Positions 1-8,799 of a stretch of DNA of 64,000 nt are shown piece by piece. Origin of the DNA: Toxorhynchites rutilus septentrionalis (lineage: Eukaryota > Arthropoda > Insecta > Diptera > Culicidae); assembly GCF_029784135.1 (NCBI RefSeq), contig NC_073744.1, positions 64,678,593-64,742,592 of the forward strand. Reading direction: 5' to 3'. The notes under the pieces were generated by a model. That model was not told the origin of the DNA, ran no database searches, and saw nothing but the letters and a program-made list of their open reading frames with translations. Numbering within the stretch: the stretch's first letter is position 1; each line of letters starts with the position of its first letter. Both the position numbers and the translations under genes were made by a program.

Positions 1-297
1 GACAATACCTTAAGCGTTACATAGGGGTTTTTTGAAAATTTGAAAAATTGACAAAATGGCGGCCATTTTGATTAAAAATAAGTTATTTTTCATGAACAGG
101 ACAGTATCGCCCAAATGCATGTCACAGCATCGTAAAACCCGTCGCAGATCATTTATATTTCAAATAAACAACACGGGTCCTAAAACTCTTCCCCGCTGCA
201 CCCCGAGTGAGTTGCCGATGGGATCAGAAACAGAATCGTTGAAACGAGTCTTTTGATTTCTGTCATACAAATAGATTTCAAACCATTAAGTACGACA
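1..297. other. Unassigned sequence at left edge
   Basis: No gene or element recognised. A short imperfect palindrome around an AAAATGGCGGCCATTTT core lies near 52-70. The open frames here are short and have no family features. Confidence 0.5.
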
Positions 298-390
298 TTC
301 CTACAATCAGTGTCTTAGAATCTCAACAAATATTCACGAGTAACTAATATGCTTTAATTTCAGTGTAAATGACTTTTTTTTATCTAAATA
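298..390. repeat. Dispersed repeat H, copy 1
   Basis: The stretch around CAGTGTCTTAGAAT, the following AACAAATATTCACGAG and the downstream AGTGTAAATGACTTT recurs at about 3955-4045 with a few mismatches. The family is unidentified; two copies within 4 kb show that it is a dispersed repeat rather than unique sequence. Confidence 0.6.
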
Positions 391-800
391 AATGCAGTGT
401 ATAACTATATTCCACAATTCTGGATACTCTTCCATATATGCACTAGCACAAAACATTCTCGTATGCTGCTCTTCTTTGTCGTAGCACACCTCGACACAGA
501 GGGCTTCCTCTCCTTGTATCGAGCTGTGTGTGTATGTGTGTAAAATCAGCATATCCGCTTGTTGTGTTGCGCTAGCTCACTCGCATCTGTGTTTGCGTTC
601 TATTCTATTTTTGGTTTCCGCCTGTAGCCCTGATCAGGGCCTCTCGACGCTCTGAGCAACCATGTTGCTTCGATGACCACCAAACGAGAAGTGGTGTAGC
701 TTCAATGGTAATGGTAATGGTATTGTATTATAGAGACTTTAAACTTTTTCAGTTCATTCGTCTCTGTAGCTTCAAATCGCGGATGGCTTATTTAAACCAA
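391..800. other. Unassigned sequence with short ATGGTA microsatellite
   Basis: No gene recognised. A few ATGGTA units lie near 703-722. The remainder shows no open frame or repeat that I can name. Confidence 0.4.
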
Positions 801-834
801 ATGTGTTGAAAACGGGCAGAAACGAATGTATCAG

Positions 835-1470
835 TTGCTCGTTATTGACAGCTTTGTTCGAGAATGCATACAAATCGGCAGAACAAATGTATGGGAAAAT
901 GAGAATGCTTCAATTTTTCATTAATTTAAACTATTTAGGCATTAGTGGATTGTACTGTATAGTATATCAAACGAATCTTAGGCGGCTCGCACACCGGAGC
1001 AATGAGCAACTAGCAACTGTCAACATGCAATAAGCAATATTATCACCAATGGATTTTTCCATTTAATCTTTGTTGATCTCGCACACCGACGCAATACGAT
1101 ATCGCTGTCGCCTTTACAGAGCAACACATGTCGCTAGCAACACGGCGTGTCGGTTGAATAGCAACTTATCGCTCATATTTTGACAAGTTTCGTACATTAA
1201 GGCGATTGTTTGCATAATGTCAGGGGTTTTTATTGCTCTGGTATGCGAAGAACAACAAAATATGTTTCCTGTTGCATATTGTGTACTGCAGTTTGCTAGT
1301 TGCTTATTGCTGCGGTGTGCGAGCCGCCTTAGAGAATCCGAATCCATCGGTGTGCAAAGTATCAGAATTTGTTCGCTGTGAAAATAGTTATTAACGAAAA
1401 TTTTATTTCACAAAAACGTGATCTGTTTTCTAATTTGGTACCCTTACTGAAAGACGTAGTTCTCCGTCAA
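835..1470 (+). repeat. Dispersed retroposon-like repeat A, copy 1 (interrupted)
   Basis: The sequence on both sides of the MITE at 981-1328 is homologous to about 46385-46663 (plus) and to about 33201-33490 (minus). Its 3' end is a GACGTAGTTCTCCGTC hairpin followed by a run of A, which suggests a retroposed 3' terminus at about 1470. No coding frame is preserved. The family is not identified. The uninterrupted copy near 46.5 kb serves as the empty site for the nested MITE. Confidence 0.65.
981..1328. mobile_element. Harbinger-type MITE nested in repeat A
   Basis: This 348-bp element has imperfect terminal inverted repeats of about 38 bp beginning GGCGGCTCGCACACCG, flanked by TTA on both sides (978-980 and 1329-1331). 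A homologous empty site at about 46520, where the related repeat reads straight through a single CTTAG, supports both the boundaries and the 3-bp target duplication. TTA/TAA duplications are characteristic of the PIF/Harbinger superfamily. It has no transposase, so it is non-autonomous. Internal fragments near 1078 and 1160 repeat parts of the terminal sequence, making the interior partly self-complementary. Confidence 0.75.
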
Positions 1471-1496
1471 AAAAGAAGTTAAAAAAAAGTACTTCA

Positions 1497-2090
1497 TTGA
1501 CTGACTGTACGTTCGTGTTGATGAAAAGCTATCTGAAACAGGCCTTTTTGGATTTTATGGGACTATTGTCAGTGGAGTTCTGGATGAATATCAATTGTTG
1601 AGTTTCTAATAATAATTTTCATTTAATTTTTTTAATTGAATATATGCATGACGGTACAAGATGAATACCCTAGTAAATACTATGCTAATGTTTGAATGAG
1701 ATATAAAACACAAGTAATAAATTGGAACAAAAGCATTCGGTTTTTCAAAGATCGATTCAGCAAATATCGATTATTTGGTATCGATTTAATCAGTGAATCG
1801 ATTCATTTAGAAAATCGATCCGTAAAGATCGATATTTTGGATCCGCAAAAAGGCTTGATAGCTTACCATCAACACGAATGAGCAGTCACAAGTGCAACGA
1901 AGTATTCAGGAATCATTTTTGAATGTGTCGCACCAGAACACAATAATAACGTTCAAATGGCTAGTCTTATAAATGAAGATAGTTATTATATTCTACACTA
2001 TATACTTCAATTCAACCAACTTCTTACACATCTCTGGAAACTCAGAAAAATGAAGTGATTATATAGTTAAGAAACGTAGTGTGCAATGAA
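1497..2090. mobile_element. Degraded palindromic Tc1-like element with hAT-MITE fragment inside
   Basis: Positions 1497-1550 are an inverted copy of 1855-1905, both carrying a GTTGATGAAAAGCTATCT-like segment. The right arm continues to about 2085 with sequence homologous to 12,600-12,781 (the 3' terminal arm of the palindromic element at 11,227-12,781). Between the arms, 1735-1857 matches one half of the hAT-type MITE at 8008-8791. The left arm is truncated where repeat A ends. Confidence 0.6.
1735..1857 (+). repeat. Half copy of the hAT-type MITE (8008-8791 family)
   Basis: This stretch is rich in ATCGAT and AAGATCGAT blocks and aligns with 8650-8780, including a TTTAATCAGTGAATCGAT-like segment. 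The diagnostic GGATTGGGCGATC terminus is absent, so this is a truncated copy. Confidence 0.6.
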
Positions 2091-2099
2091 ATGTTCTAG

Positions 2100-2454
2100 G
2101 GTCTACAGTGGAAACCGAACTCGAACTAGAGATAGTCCAGACGGAATACTCGTGAATTATCGTATTAGCAGATGATTATATCGTGTTTTTTCTGTATCGC
2201 GGCAGATCGCAGTGTAAATGTCTAGTGAAAACTTGATGATATCCCGGGTTGGAAATTTGCCTGACATGCCTTGGAATTATATCTTCATTTTTCGGTTTCC
2301 GCCTATTGTTCAATGTTCTTATTCAATTTATGTCTGCAACAGAACCAGTCCATTATTTTCTGCATACTGGTTTATGATTTGTTTTGTTAAATTTTAATAA
2401 TTGTATTAATGATAAATCGTCCTGCCAAAACCATTAGGGGGTATGAGGTGGGGT
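2100..2454. other. Unassigned intergenic sequence
   Basis: No coding region or named repeat is visible in this stretch. Confidence 0.4.
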
Positions 2455-2489
2455 CATCATCATCATCATCATCATCATCACCATCATCA
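2455..2489. repeat. (CAT)n microsatellite
   Basis: About eleven CAT units with one interruption (ACC). Confidence 0.95.
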
Positions 2490-2504
2490 ACTTACCCTAC
2501 TACA

Positions 2505-2600
2505 CTATAAACTTCATTTCAACCGAGCTCTTATGTGTCTTAGGAGCTCAAAAATTGAGTGGTTCTTACGTTCTGACACGTAGTGTATATGCAATTTCAT
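2505..2600 (+). repeat. Terminal scrap of the palindromic Tc1-like family
   Basis: The segment contains ACTATAAACTTCATTTCAAC, then TTGAGTGGTTCT and ACACGTAGTGTA. It parallels the 3' terminal arm that ends at 12,781 and is diverged. Confidence 0.5.
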
Positions 2601-2605
2601 CAGAA

Positions 2606-3954
2606 AATTATTCTTTCTCCAAAGACGATTAATCACAATTATTAATGAATCTTCCACAATTATTCCGGAATCGTAGGAGTTGGTATAATTGATTAAAATG
2701 TACGACATGGGTAAACAGCGACACAAGGCGTCCTTTCGAGGTCCAAGATCGAACGATCTTGTCTTTGAGCATGCGAAGGAGGTGAACCACCTTCACGAGA
2801 TGCTTTCCTTCCTCGCCCGCGCTAGACTCCTGTCAAGATCTGGTCCGATTGTGCCCCTCTGGCCCCCGCTATGATTTATATCTCGGGCAGCCGCCCAGGG
2901 AGGGTGGGCCATATTTCACGAAATTGAATCCTACACACCACTTGAATGATTTGCTCTCGCGATGCTGTTGTGTTGTTTTCTTCTGATCGACGTGTTCGAT
3001 ACCGCGTGAACAGTAGCGCGTAGTGTGGAAACATGGTGATGGTTAGTTCACCTTTCGTTATTAATGTTGGACAGATTCAGTCGGCGCGACTTCGATTGTG
3101 TCCGATTACGGCTCAACACGCTGTTTTCGAAACCGGTAGACATAATGATTGCTTCTTCGTTTGCATTCCCCGAATGGCTTTGGTATGATTCATTTGTGCA
3201 TTGCGTTGAATGGAGTTGCCCGATTGCAATTCCGTTATTTGTCACCCGAACAATGGCGAACAGAAACCCGTTTAATTGGAAGGTACCTCATTTGTCATCT
3301 TTACTTCAAAATATTTATCCCATCATAACGGTTTCATTGGAAATGGAAACAAAGAATCTCATGATCGAAATGCCACCTAGGTTGCCGCCGGGTCCCGTAC
3401 TTTTCCCGGAACGCATCCCTCAGGACGATCGAAGGGATCGTCGTTTGTCGTTAATCATCACCACATTTTGGTCTGCCCGATGGCACTTCATTACGCTCTT
3501 GAAACCATTCGATTGTTTCTAGCGCTTCAAGTAGAGATACGTAGGGATAGAATGAAAACAGCATTCTCTCAATGTTTTACCTCCGGCTGCTCCCATCATA
3601 GCTGATGGCAATAAAGTTCACAGCATGTAGTTGATTTCTCCTACAGAACAGAACAATAACAAAATAAAAGCCAAAACAAACATGACAATCCAACCAAACC
3701 AGCGATGGTTTGAACACAGAATGAGCCAGAATTTATTGGTTGTTTATTGGAAAATAACGATCCGATTTTTCCCTATTTTTGGCTGCTGGTACGCATTGTT
3801 ACCATCCTAGGGGAGTGCGTGTGAAGGATGAAGTCGATTCTCAAGTTAATTGTTGACCATTGTCTGGATTGATTGTAGGATCAAAAACGGTACTGACCCG
3901 AGAAGCTTCTTGTTTCGATTGCCGATGGTTTGTGCGGGACTGATTTGTTCATCA
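2606..3954. other. Unassigned sequence; one unsupported 152-codon frame
   Basis: The plus-strand frame at 3064-3522 is the longest here. It has low-complexity character, no recognisable motif, and an equally open frame on the other strand, so I do not call it a gene. The region has somewhat higher GC than its neighbours and shows no repeat that I recognise. Confidence 0.35.
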
Positions 3955-4045
3955 ATATACAAATATTCAGTGTCTTAGAATATCAACAAATATTCACGAG
4001 AAACGAATACGATTTTGTTCCAGTGTAAATGACTTTCTTTCAGCT
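3955..4045. repeat. Dispersed repeat H, copy 2
   Basis: Homologous to 298-390 through the same CAGTGTCTTAGAAT and CAGTGTAAATGACTTT landmarks. Confidence 0.6.
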
Positions 4046-4726
4046 TGAAACACACTGCCCTCATTATATTGATGACAATAACAAACGAGTTCATTTTGTT
4101 CATATCGCTGTTGCATGAGCAAATTTGCTATGATGAATGAATGCGACATTGAGTGGGGTTTATAACTTCGCTGTTATTTATACTTTGGGTATCAAAAGCA
4201 ACAAATTGATATTCATCGCATCCGAAACGATATTCGTTCTGGCAGTGAATTTAAGTTCAAAATAAATTTTATTTGGCGAGACGATAGCAACGGCATATGC
4301 AGAATGGATACAACGAGTGGTTTTAGCTACCGTCAAGTCATTTGCGACATCGGGAATTTCATAAGGTATTTCCGATTACGGCATCCGGCAACTACAAAAC
4401 CCAACCGCACACAGCAGCCTCAGGTTAGAAATTAACAACAGCTGATATTCATTTGGCTGAAATGAAATTCAGTTCCGACGTTTCCTATAATCAAGATGAA
4501 AATGACACTGGGTGGAAAAAATAAACATCAAAACATATTGAAGGACAAAAGTTCATTTGCTCATATTCAATGGTTGCCTGGATCTGTCATTTTAATTTTC
4601 GTTTGGAATATATAGGTTTTCGATGCAACCTAGTCCGAAAATCTATGCATTTGATCTTAGCGAAGATGATTTTTTCCAACACTGCAAATATTTGTTTATT
4701 ATTCAGTTTTGCCCCCACATCATGAC
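4046..4726. other. Unassigned sequence
   Basis: No open frame of note and no named repeat. Confidence 0.35.
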
Positions 4727-5185
4727 ATGACTAAAATCTACACATGCCAAATTTGATTTCGTTTGCTTGATTAATTCTCGAGTAATTCAGAAATTTGTGT
4801 TTCATTTGTATGGCAGCCCCCCCTTAGAGAGGGGGTGGAGAGTCTAACCACCATAGAAACATTTATTGCACCCTAAAACCTTCACATGTCAAATTTTGTT
4901 TCATTTGCTTGAATTATTATCGAGTGATGCAGAAATTTGTGTTTCATTTGTATGGCGGCCCCCCCCCATAGGGAGAGGGGTGGAGAGTCTAAATACCATA
5001 AAAACATTTATTGCACCCTAAAACCTAAATATGCCTAATCTGGTTTCATTTGCTTGATTAATTCTCGAGTAATGTAGAAATTTGTGTTGAAACCCCTCCC
5101 CCCTTGGAGAGGGGTCACCAATACCAATTTTCATGTTGATTGGTTCAGTAGTTTCCAAGTCCATAAGAATCAGACAGACAGAAAT
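4727..5185 (+). repeat. RTE-like 3' tail with tandem units of about 165 bp
   Basis: About three diverged head-to-tail units each carry TTTCATTTGCTTGA, CGAGTAAT, AGAAATTTGTGTT and a C-rich block over GAGAGGGG. The last unit is followed by TTGATTGGTTCAGTAGTTT and AGACAGACAGAAATCCATTT, then a TA microsatellite. A GGTTCAGTAGTTT/CAGACAGACAG ending before a short simple repeat is typical of RTE-clade LINE 3' UTRs and of SINEs using them. No RT coding remains. A minus-strand copy lies at 18,690-19,060. The clade call is inference from the tail alone. Confidence 0.6.
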
Positions 5186-5187
5186 CC

Positions 5188-5189
<2 letters not shown>

Positions 5190-5264
<75 letters not shown>

Positions 5265-5265
5265 G
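5190..5265. repeat. (TA)n microsatellite
   Basis: About 37 TA units with two interruptions (TATG and the final TATAG). It directly follows the RTE-like tail and probably grew from its 3' simple-repeat end. Open frames on both strands here are artefacts of the repeat. Confidence 0.95.
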
Positions 5266-5334
5266 ATAGTACTTTAAGTTAGGAACACCGCTGAATGCGT
5301 GTGCCATTTTGACAGCTTTCACTTGTTTTGTGTT

Positions 5335-5760
5335 CAGTATGATTTCCCACTTCATCATGAGTAGAATGACACCTGAACAACGCCAGCAAATTGTGTAGAT
5401 TATCCTCAAAAAAGGTGCCGGCTAGTAGGTGACCACTATATAGCTAAGATCACCGACGGAGACGGAAAAACTGCGCGTGTCTCAATTTATTTATTGGAAA
5501 ATTGGTTCGGCAAACGCTTAATTTCGCATAATGGGCCTGTGAATTGGCGTCCAAGATCATGCGACTTAACACCTGTGGACTATTTTTCGTAAGGTTATGT
5601 GAAGTGTCGGTCGCAGACGATTGACGTCTTGGAAGGCAAAATTCTCCTTCATTACTGCTAAAAGTGACCGAAGATTGACCTCCAGATTGGACTTCCTTCG
5701 AGTCAGTCGAGGTAGCCATATGTCGGAAGCCACATTCAAATGAAAATGTCAAGAAATTAA
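5335..5760 (+). pseudogene. Tc1/mariner-superfamily transposase relic, internally deleted
   Basis: The plus-strand translation starts with a helix-turn-helix-like N-terminus (MSRMTPEQRQQIV then a stop). After a deletion it resumes at about 5500 with the C-terminal catalytic region, including PRSCDLTPVDYF and later a SRGSHMSEATFK-like tail. The PRSCDLTPxDYF block is characteristic of insect mariner-type DDE transposases. Stops fall after QQIV and after DYFS, and the central part of the protein is missing, so the copy is dead. Both ends of the coding region are present but the middle is not, as in internally deleted derivatives. I cannot define the terminal inverted repeats. Confidence 0.65.
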
Positions 5761-5934
5761 ATTTTGGATAATGTCAAATTCAAGCAATGAACACTATTTA
5801 TCTATGTTTTTTTTCATCATTCTTTGAACTAGAATGAATCTAGCCTAAAGAATTTATACACATTATGTTCCTTATGAATGGCATTTGACGCTTTCGTAGG
5901 CACTCTGTAATATTAATTTCAGAATTTATACTTC
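5761..5934. other. Unassigned
   Basis: Short spacer with no recognised content. Confidence 0.4.
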
Positions 5935-6140
5935 CAGTGGTCACAAATGATTTGCTTTTGACACCACAACTACAAATCGCCTGTCAAACCAGAAACATCT
6001 TTGGAAGCTTTGACTTCTTTTTTGTTTTAGATTTTCCGTTGATATCTCCTCATTACTTCGCTGAATAAAAAATTCCTGACCAGGGAGTTGAGAGAAGCCA
6101 CACAATACATAAATTCCGTCGTCCATAATACAGCTTTTTT
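5935..6140 (-). pseudogene. ITm-type transposase catalytic fragment
   Basis: On the minus strand the frame includes SCIMDDGIYVLCGFSQLPGQ, which lines up with the first-Asp block MDDETYVKADFRQLPG of the DD37E transposase at 6814-7659. It is followed by about 40 degenerate residues. Only this block remains. The relation to Tc1/mariner (ITm) transposases is clear, but the subfamily (DD37E, DD37D or other) cannot be decided. Confidence 0.6.
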
Positions 6141-6240
6141 TTGACATAGGACTATGTCTTTCATTTCTATATAGGGGGGTAACTTTACGAAAAATGTAAC
6201 GATTCATTAAGAGTTTTCAAACGTATATTACTCAAAGTCG
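6141..6240 (-). repeat. Repeat E, copy 1: retroposon 3' tail with terminal hairpin
   Basis: The reverse complement matches 57,466-57,564. Shared landmarks are TTTGAAAACTCTTAAT, CCCCCCTATATAGAAAT and the terminal hairpin GACATAGTCCTATGTC followed by eight A residues. The A-run after the hairpin marks a retroposed 3' end. The junction with the transposase fragment lies at the A-run. Confidence 0.7.
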
Positions 6241-6513
6241 TTATTGTGACATATTTTGTATTATATACCATTAGACAGGAAATTTATCCAGCAATTTTTT
6301 GGCTTAAAACATGAACAGTGAATATAATTAAAAAAGTTAACAATTTGACGATTAAAATGGGTATGTTTTTTCGATTGCCTAACCACACGCTTTCCTCCCC
6401 GATGCAAAGAGCAATTGTTTTGCCTACATTCAGGCGTTAATTCGCAATATCAATCGATGCGTATCATGAATTATTCTCCATTTGTCGGTAATTGGAATTT
6501 ATCAGTTGTTCTA

Positions 6514-7804
6514 AAGGGTGTGTCACATCAAATTGCATCACGGAAAAACGCTGTAGAAATTCGCCCAGTAGACCGATCCTTTTGAAAATTTTAGACAGTA
6601 AAATAAAAACTATTAAACAACTTTTGGCATTTTCTTTTTATTCATACTTCGAGCCCAAGCCCGTATGCTCGCACCTTCCTCTTTACCCCGTCCATAAGGT
6701 TCTGTACAACGTCAGGTTGTAGTTTTTTTTTAAACAGAAATCCATTTTCTCTTGAAGTCCGCCTCCGATTTGACAACTTTTGGGTTCTTCCGGAGGGCCT
6801 GCTTCATAATCGCCTAATATTTCTCTATTGGGCGAAGCTCCGGCGCGTTGGGCGGGTTCATTTCCTTTGGCACGAAGGTGACCCCGTTGGCTTCGTACCA
6901 CTCCAACACGTCCTTTGAATAGTGGCACGAAGCGAGATCCGGCCAGAAGATGGTCGGGCCCTCGTGCTGCTTCAATAGTGATAGTAAGCGCTTCTGTAGG
7001 CACTCCTTACGGTAAACCTGCCCGTTTACCGTGCCGGTCATCACGAAGGGGGCGCTCCGCTTTCCGCAAGAGCAGATCGCTCGCCACACCATGTACTTTT
7101 TGGCAAACTTGGATAGTTTCTGCTTGCGAATCTCCTCCGGAACGCAAAATTTGTCCTCTGCGGAGAAGAACAACAGGCCCGGCAGCTGACGAAAGTCCGC
7201 TTTGACGTAAGTTTCGTCGTCCATTACCAGGCAATGCGGCTTCGTCAGCATTTCGGTGTACAGCTTCCGGGCTCGCGTCTTCCCCACCATGTTTTGCCTT
7301 TCGTCGCGGTTAGGAGCCTTCTGAACCTTGTATGTACGCAGGCCCTCCCGCTGCTTGGTCCACTGGACGAATGAACTTGACAAATTCAGCTTATTGGCGA
7401 CATCCCGGACCGAACTTCTCGGATCACGTCTAAACTGCTTAACTACGCGCTTGTGATCTTTTTCACTGACGGAGCATCCATTTCTGCCGTTCTTCACCTT
7501 CCGGTCGATGGTTAGGTTCTCGAAGTATCGTTTTAGTACTCTGCTGACCGTGGATTGGACGATTCCCAGCATCTTACCGATGTCCCGATGTGACAGCTCC
7601 GGATTCTCGAAATGAGTGCACAGGATTAATTCACGACGCTCTTTTTCGTTCGACGACATTTTTCCAAATTTACCAAAAATTGACAGTGAAGCATGGCCAA
7701 CGTGATCTATACACTCTTATCTGATTATAAGCGAAAGCTGAAGATATAATTCCTAGAAAATAAATTTCTACAACGTTTTTTCCGATTTGATGTGACACAC
7801 CCTT
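6514..7804 (-). mobile_element. DD37E (ITmD37E-type) transposon, copy 1
   Basis: A 1,291-bp element with terminal inverted repeats starting AAGGGTGTGTCACATC at both ends and a TA duplication outside them (6512-6513 and 7805-7806). The right-end repeat lacks a few bases present in the left one after CACATCAAAT. It contains one transposase gene on the minus strand. Copy 2 at 38,712-39,996 lies in the opposite orientation, so the two copies form an inverted pair 31 kb apart. Confidence 0.9.
6638..7659 (-). pseudogene. DD37E Tc1/mariner-superfamily transposase, copy 1, broken near C-terminus
   Basis: The intact part is 281 codons from ATG at 7659 to TAG at 6814-6816. It should run to about 338 codons, ending at 6638, by comparison with copy 2. 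N-terminal helix-turn-helix segments occupy about residues 10-45 and 65-110. The catalytic triad is visible as D148 in VMDDETY, D241 in FWPDLASCHY and E279 in PELRPIEKY, with exactly 37 residues between the last two. The TAG replaces the Trp that follows the catalytic Glu. Farther on, a TAA and an extra A in a poly-A run (near 6721-6731) break the tail a second time. Relative to copy 2 there is one extra codon (Leu221). The cut-and-paste enzyme would act on its own TA-flanked ends; this copy is unlikely to be active. Confidence 0.9.
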
Positions 7805-8007
7805 TATTGTATGTTATCCAATCAATTCGTGATAAAATCACGTTTTATCGTGTAGTTTTATCGTGTACAATTTATTCAATGTTGGTCCAGGATATCACGA
7901 TATATCGAGCATGTTGTTTGGTAAGGTGAAAAATGTAAATAAAGAATTTAACTGGCTGCTGATTCAAAAGTTCGCAAGGGTTTACTCACGCATATCAGAC
8001 TATGATA

Positions 8008-8791
8008 TAGGATTGGGCGATCTCGGATCGATTTTTCGAAGATCGATCTTTTCCATTCCGATTTCCGATTTTTTGGATCGATCTTCTTGCTTCGAAAAAA
8101 TCGAGAGAATCGATTCTTTCGATTTTCGATATTTTCGATCTTAGAAAAACTTTTTTGTAGATCTGATATTCACTTTACATCAATTTCAATCTTACCAATG
8201 ACCATCTAACAAATTTTTTCAACATGTTATCAACATTTGAATCGCTTCTTCTACGATTTGATTATGTACAAATACTGACCGGAACAGAACTAGCGTCAGC
8301 AACTGGCTCATAGGATCACTGAACTAGATGTTGACATCAATTCCAGGTGAAAGGTTATTCTTAAAAACTGGCGCCAAAATCAAAAATCGTCTGAATGACA
8401 AACGTATGGCACAACTGGCTTTTATGGAATCGTTATCAGCTGAGTTATGGACAGTTATCGGTTGCTGAATTCACAGTAATGCTTAATAAAACGACTCCAT
8501 GACGTCACAAAATGAATGCCCTGGGAAATGTTTTTTTTCTGGACTTTAAATTTAAACAAAACAAAATACTTTGGATGTTTGGATAGAAATATGAAATTTG
8601 TATTCCAAGTCTAAAGAAAACACGACACTCCTAAAGAATAAGCAGATAATTTGAAAAAAGAAATTTTGATTTCTTAAAGATCGATTCGGCAAAGATTCTT
8701 TGGTACCGATTTAATCAGTGGATCGATCCCTACGCCGTTTGAAGAATCGATTCGACAAGATCGATCTTTTCATAAAGATCGCCCAATCCTA
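8008..8791. mobile_element. hAT-type non-autonomous element (MITE)
   Basis: A 784-bp element with inverted termini TAGGATTGGGCGATC. It is flanked by CTATGATA (8000-8007) and GTATGATA (8792-8799), an 8-bp duplication with one mismatch. The subterminal regions (8030-8150 and 8650-8780) are dense in GATCGAT/ATCGATT blocks in opposite orientation. An 8-bp duplication with a TGGGCGAT-containing terminus fits the hAT superfamily. The middle (8170-8640) has no coding frame. A half copy lies at 1735-1857. Confidence 0.8.
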
Positions 8792-8799
8792 GTATGATA

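Noticed and set aside
3064..3522. 152-codon plus-strand frame
   Set aside because: No domain, no coding-like composition, overlapping open frame on the other strand and no splice context.
5084..5409. Open frames through the TA tract
   Set aside because: Ile/Tyr runs are translations of the (TA)n microsatellite.
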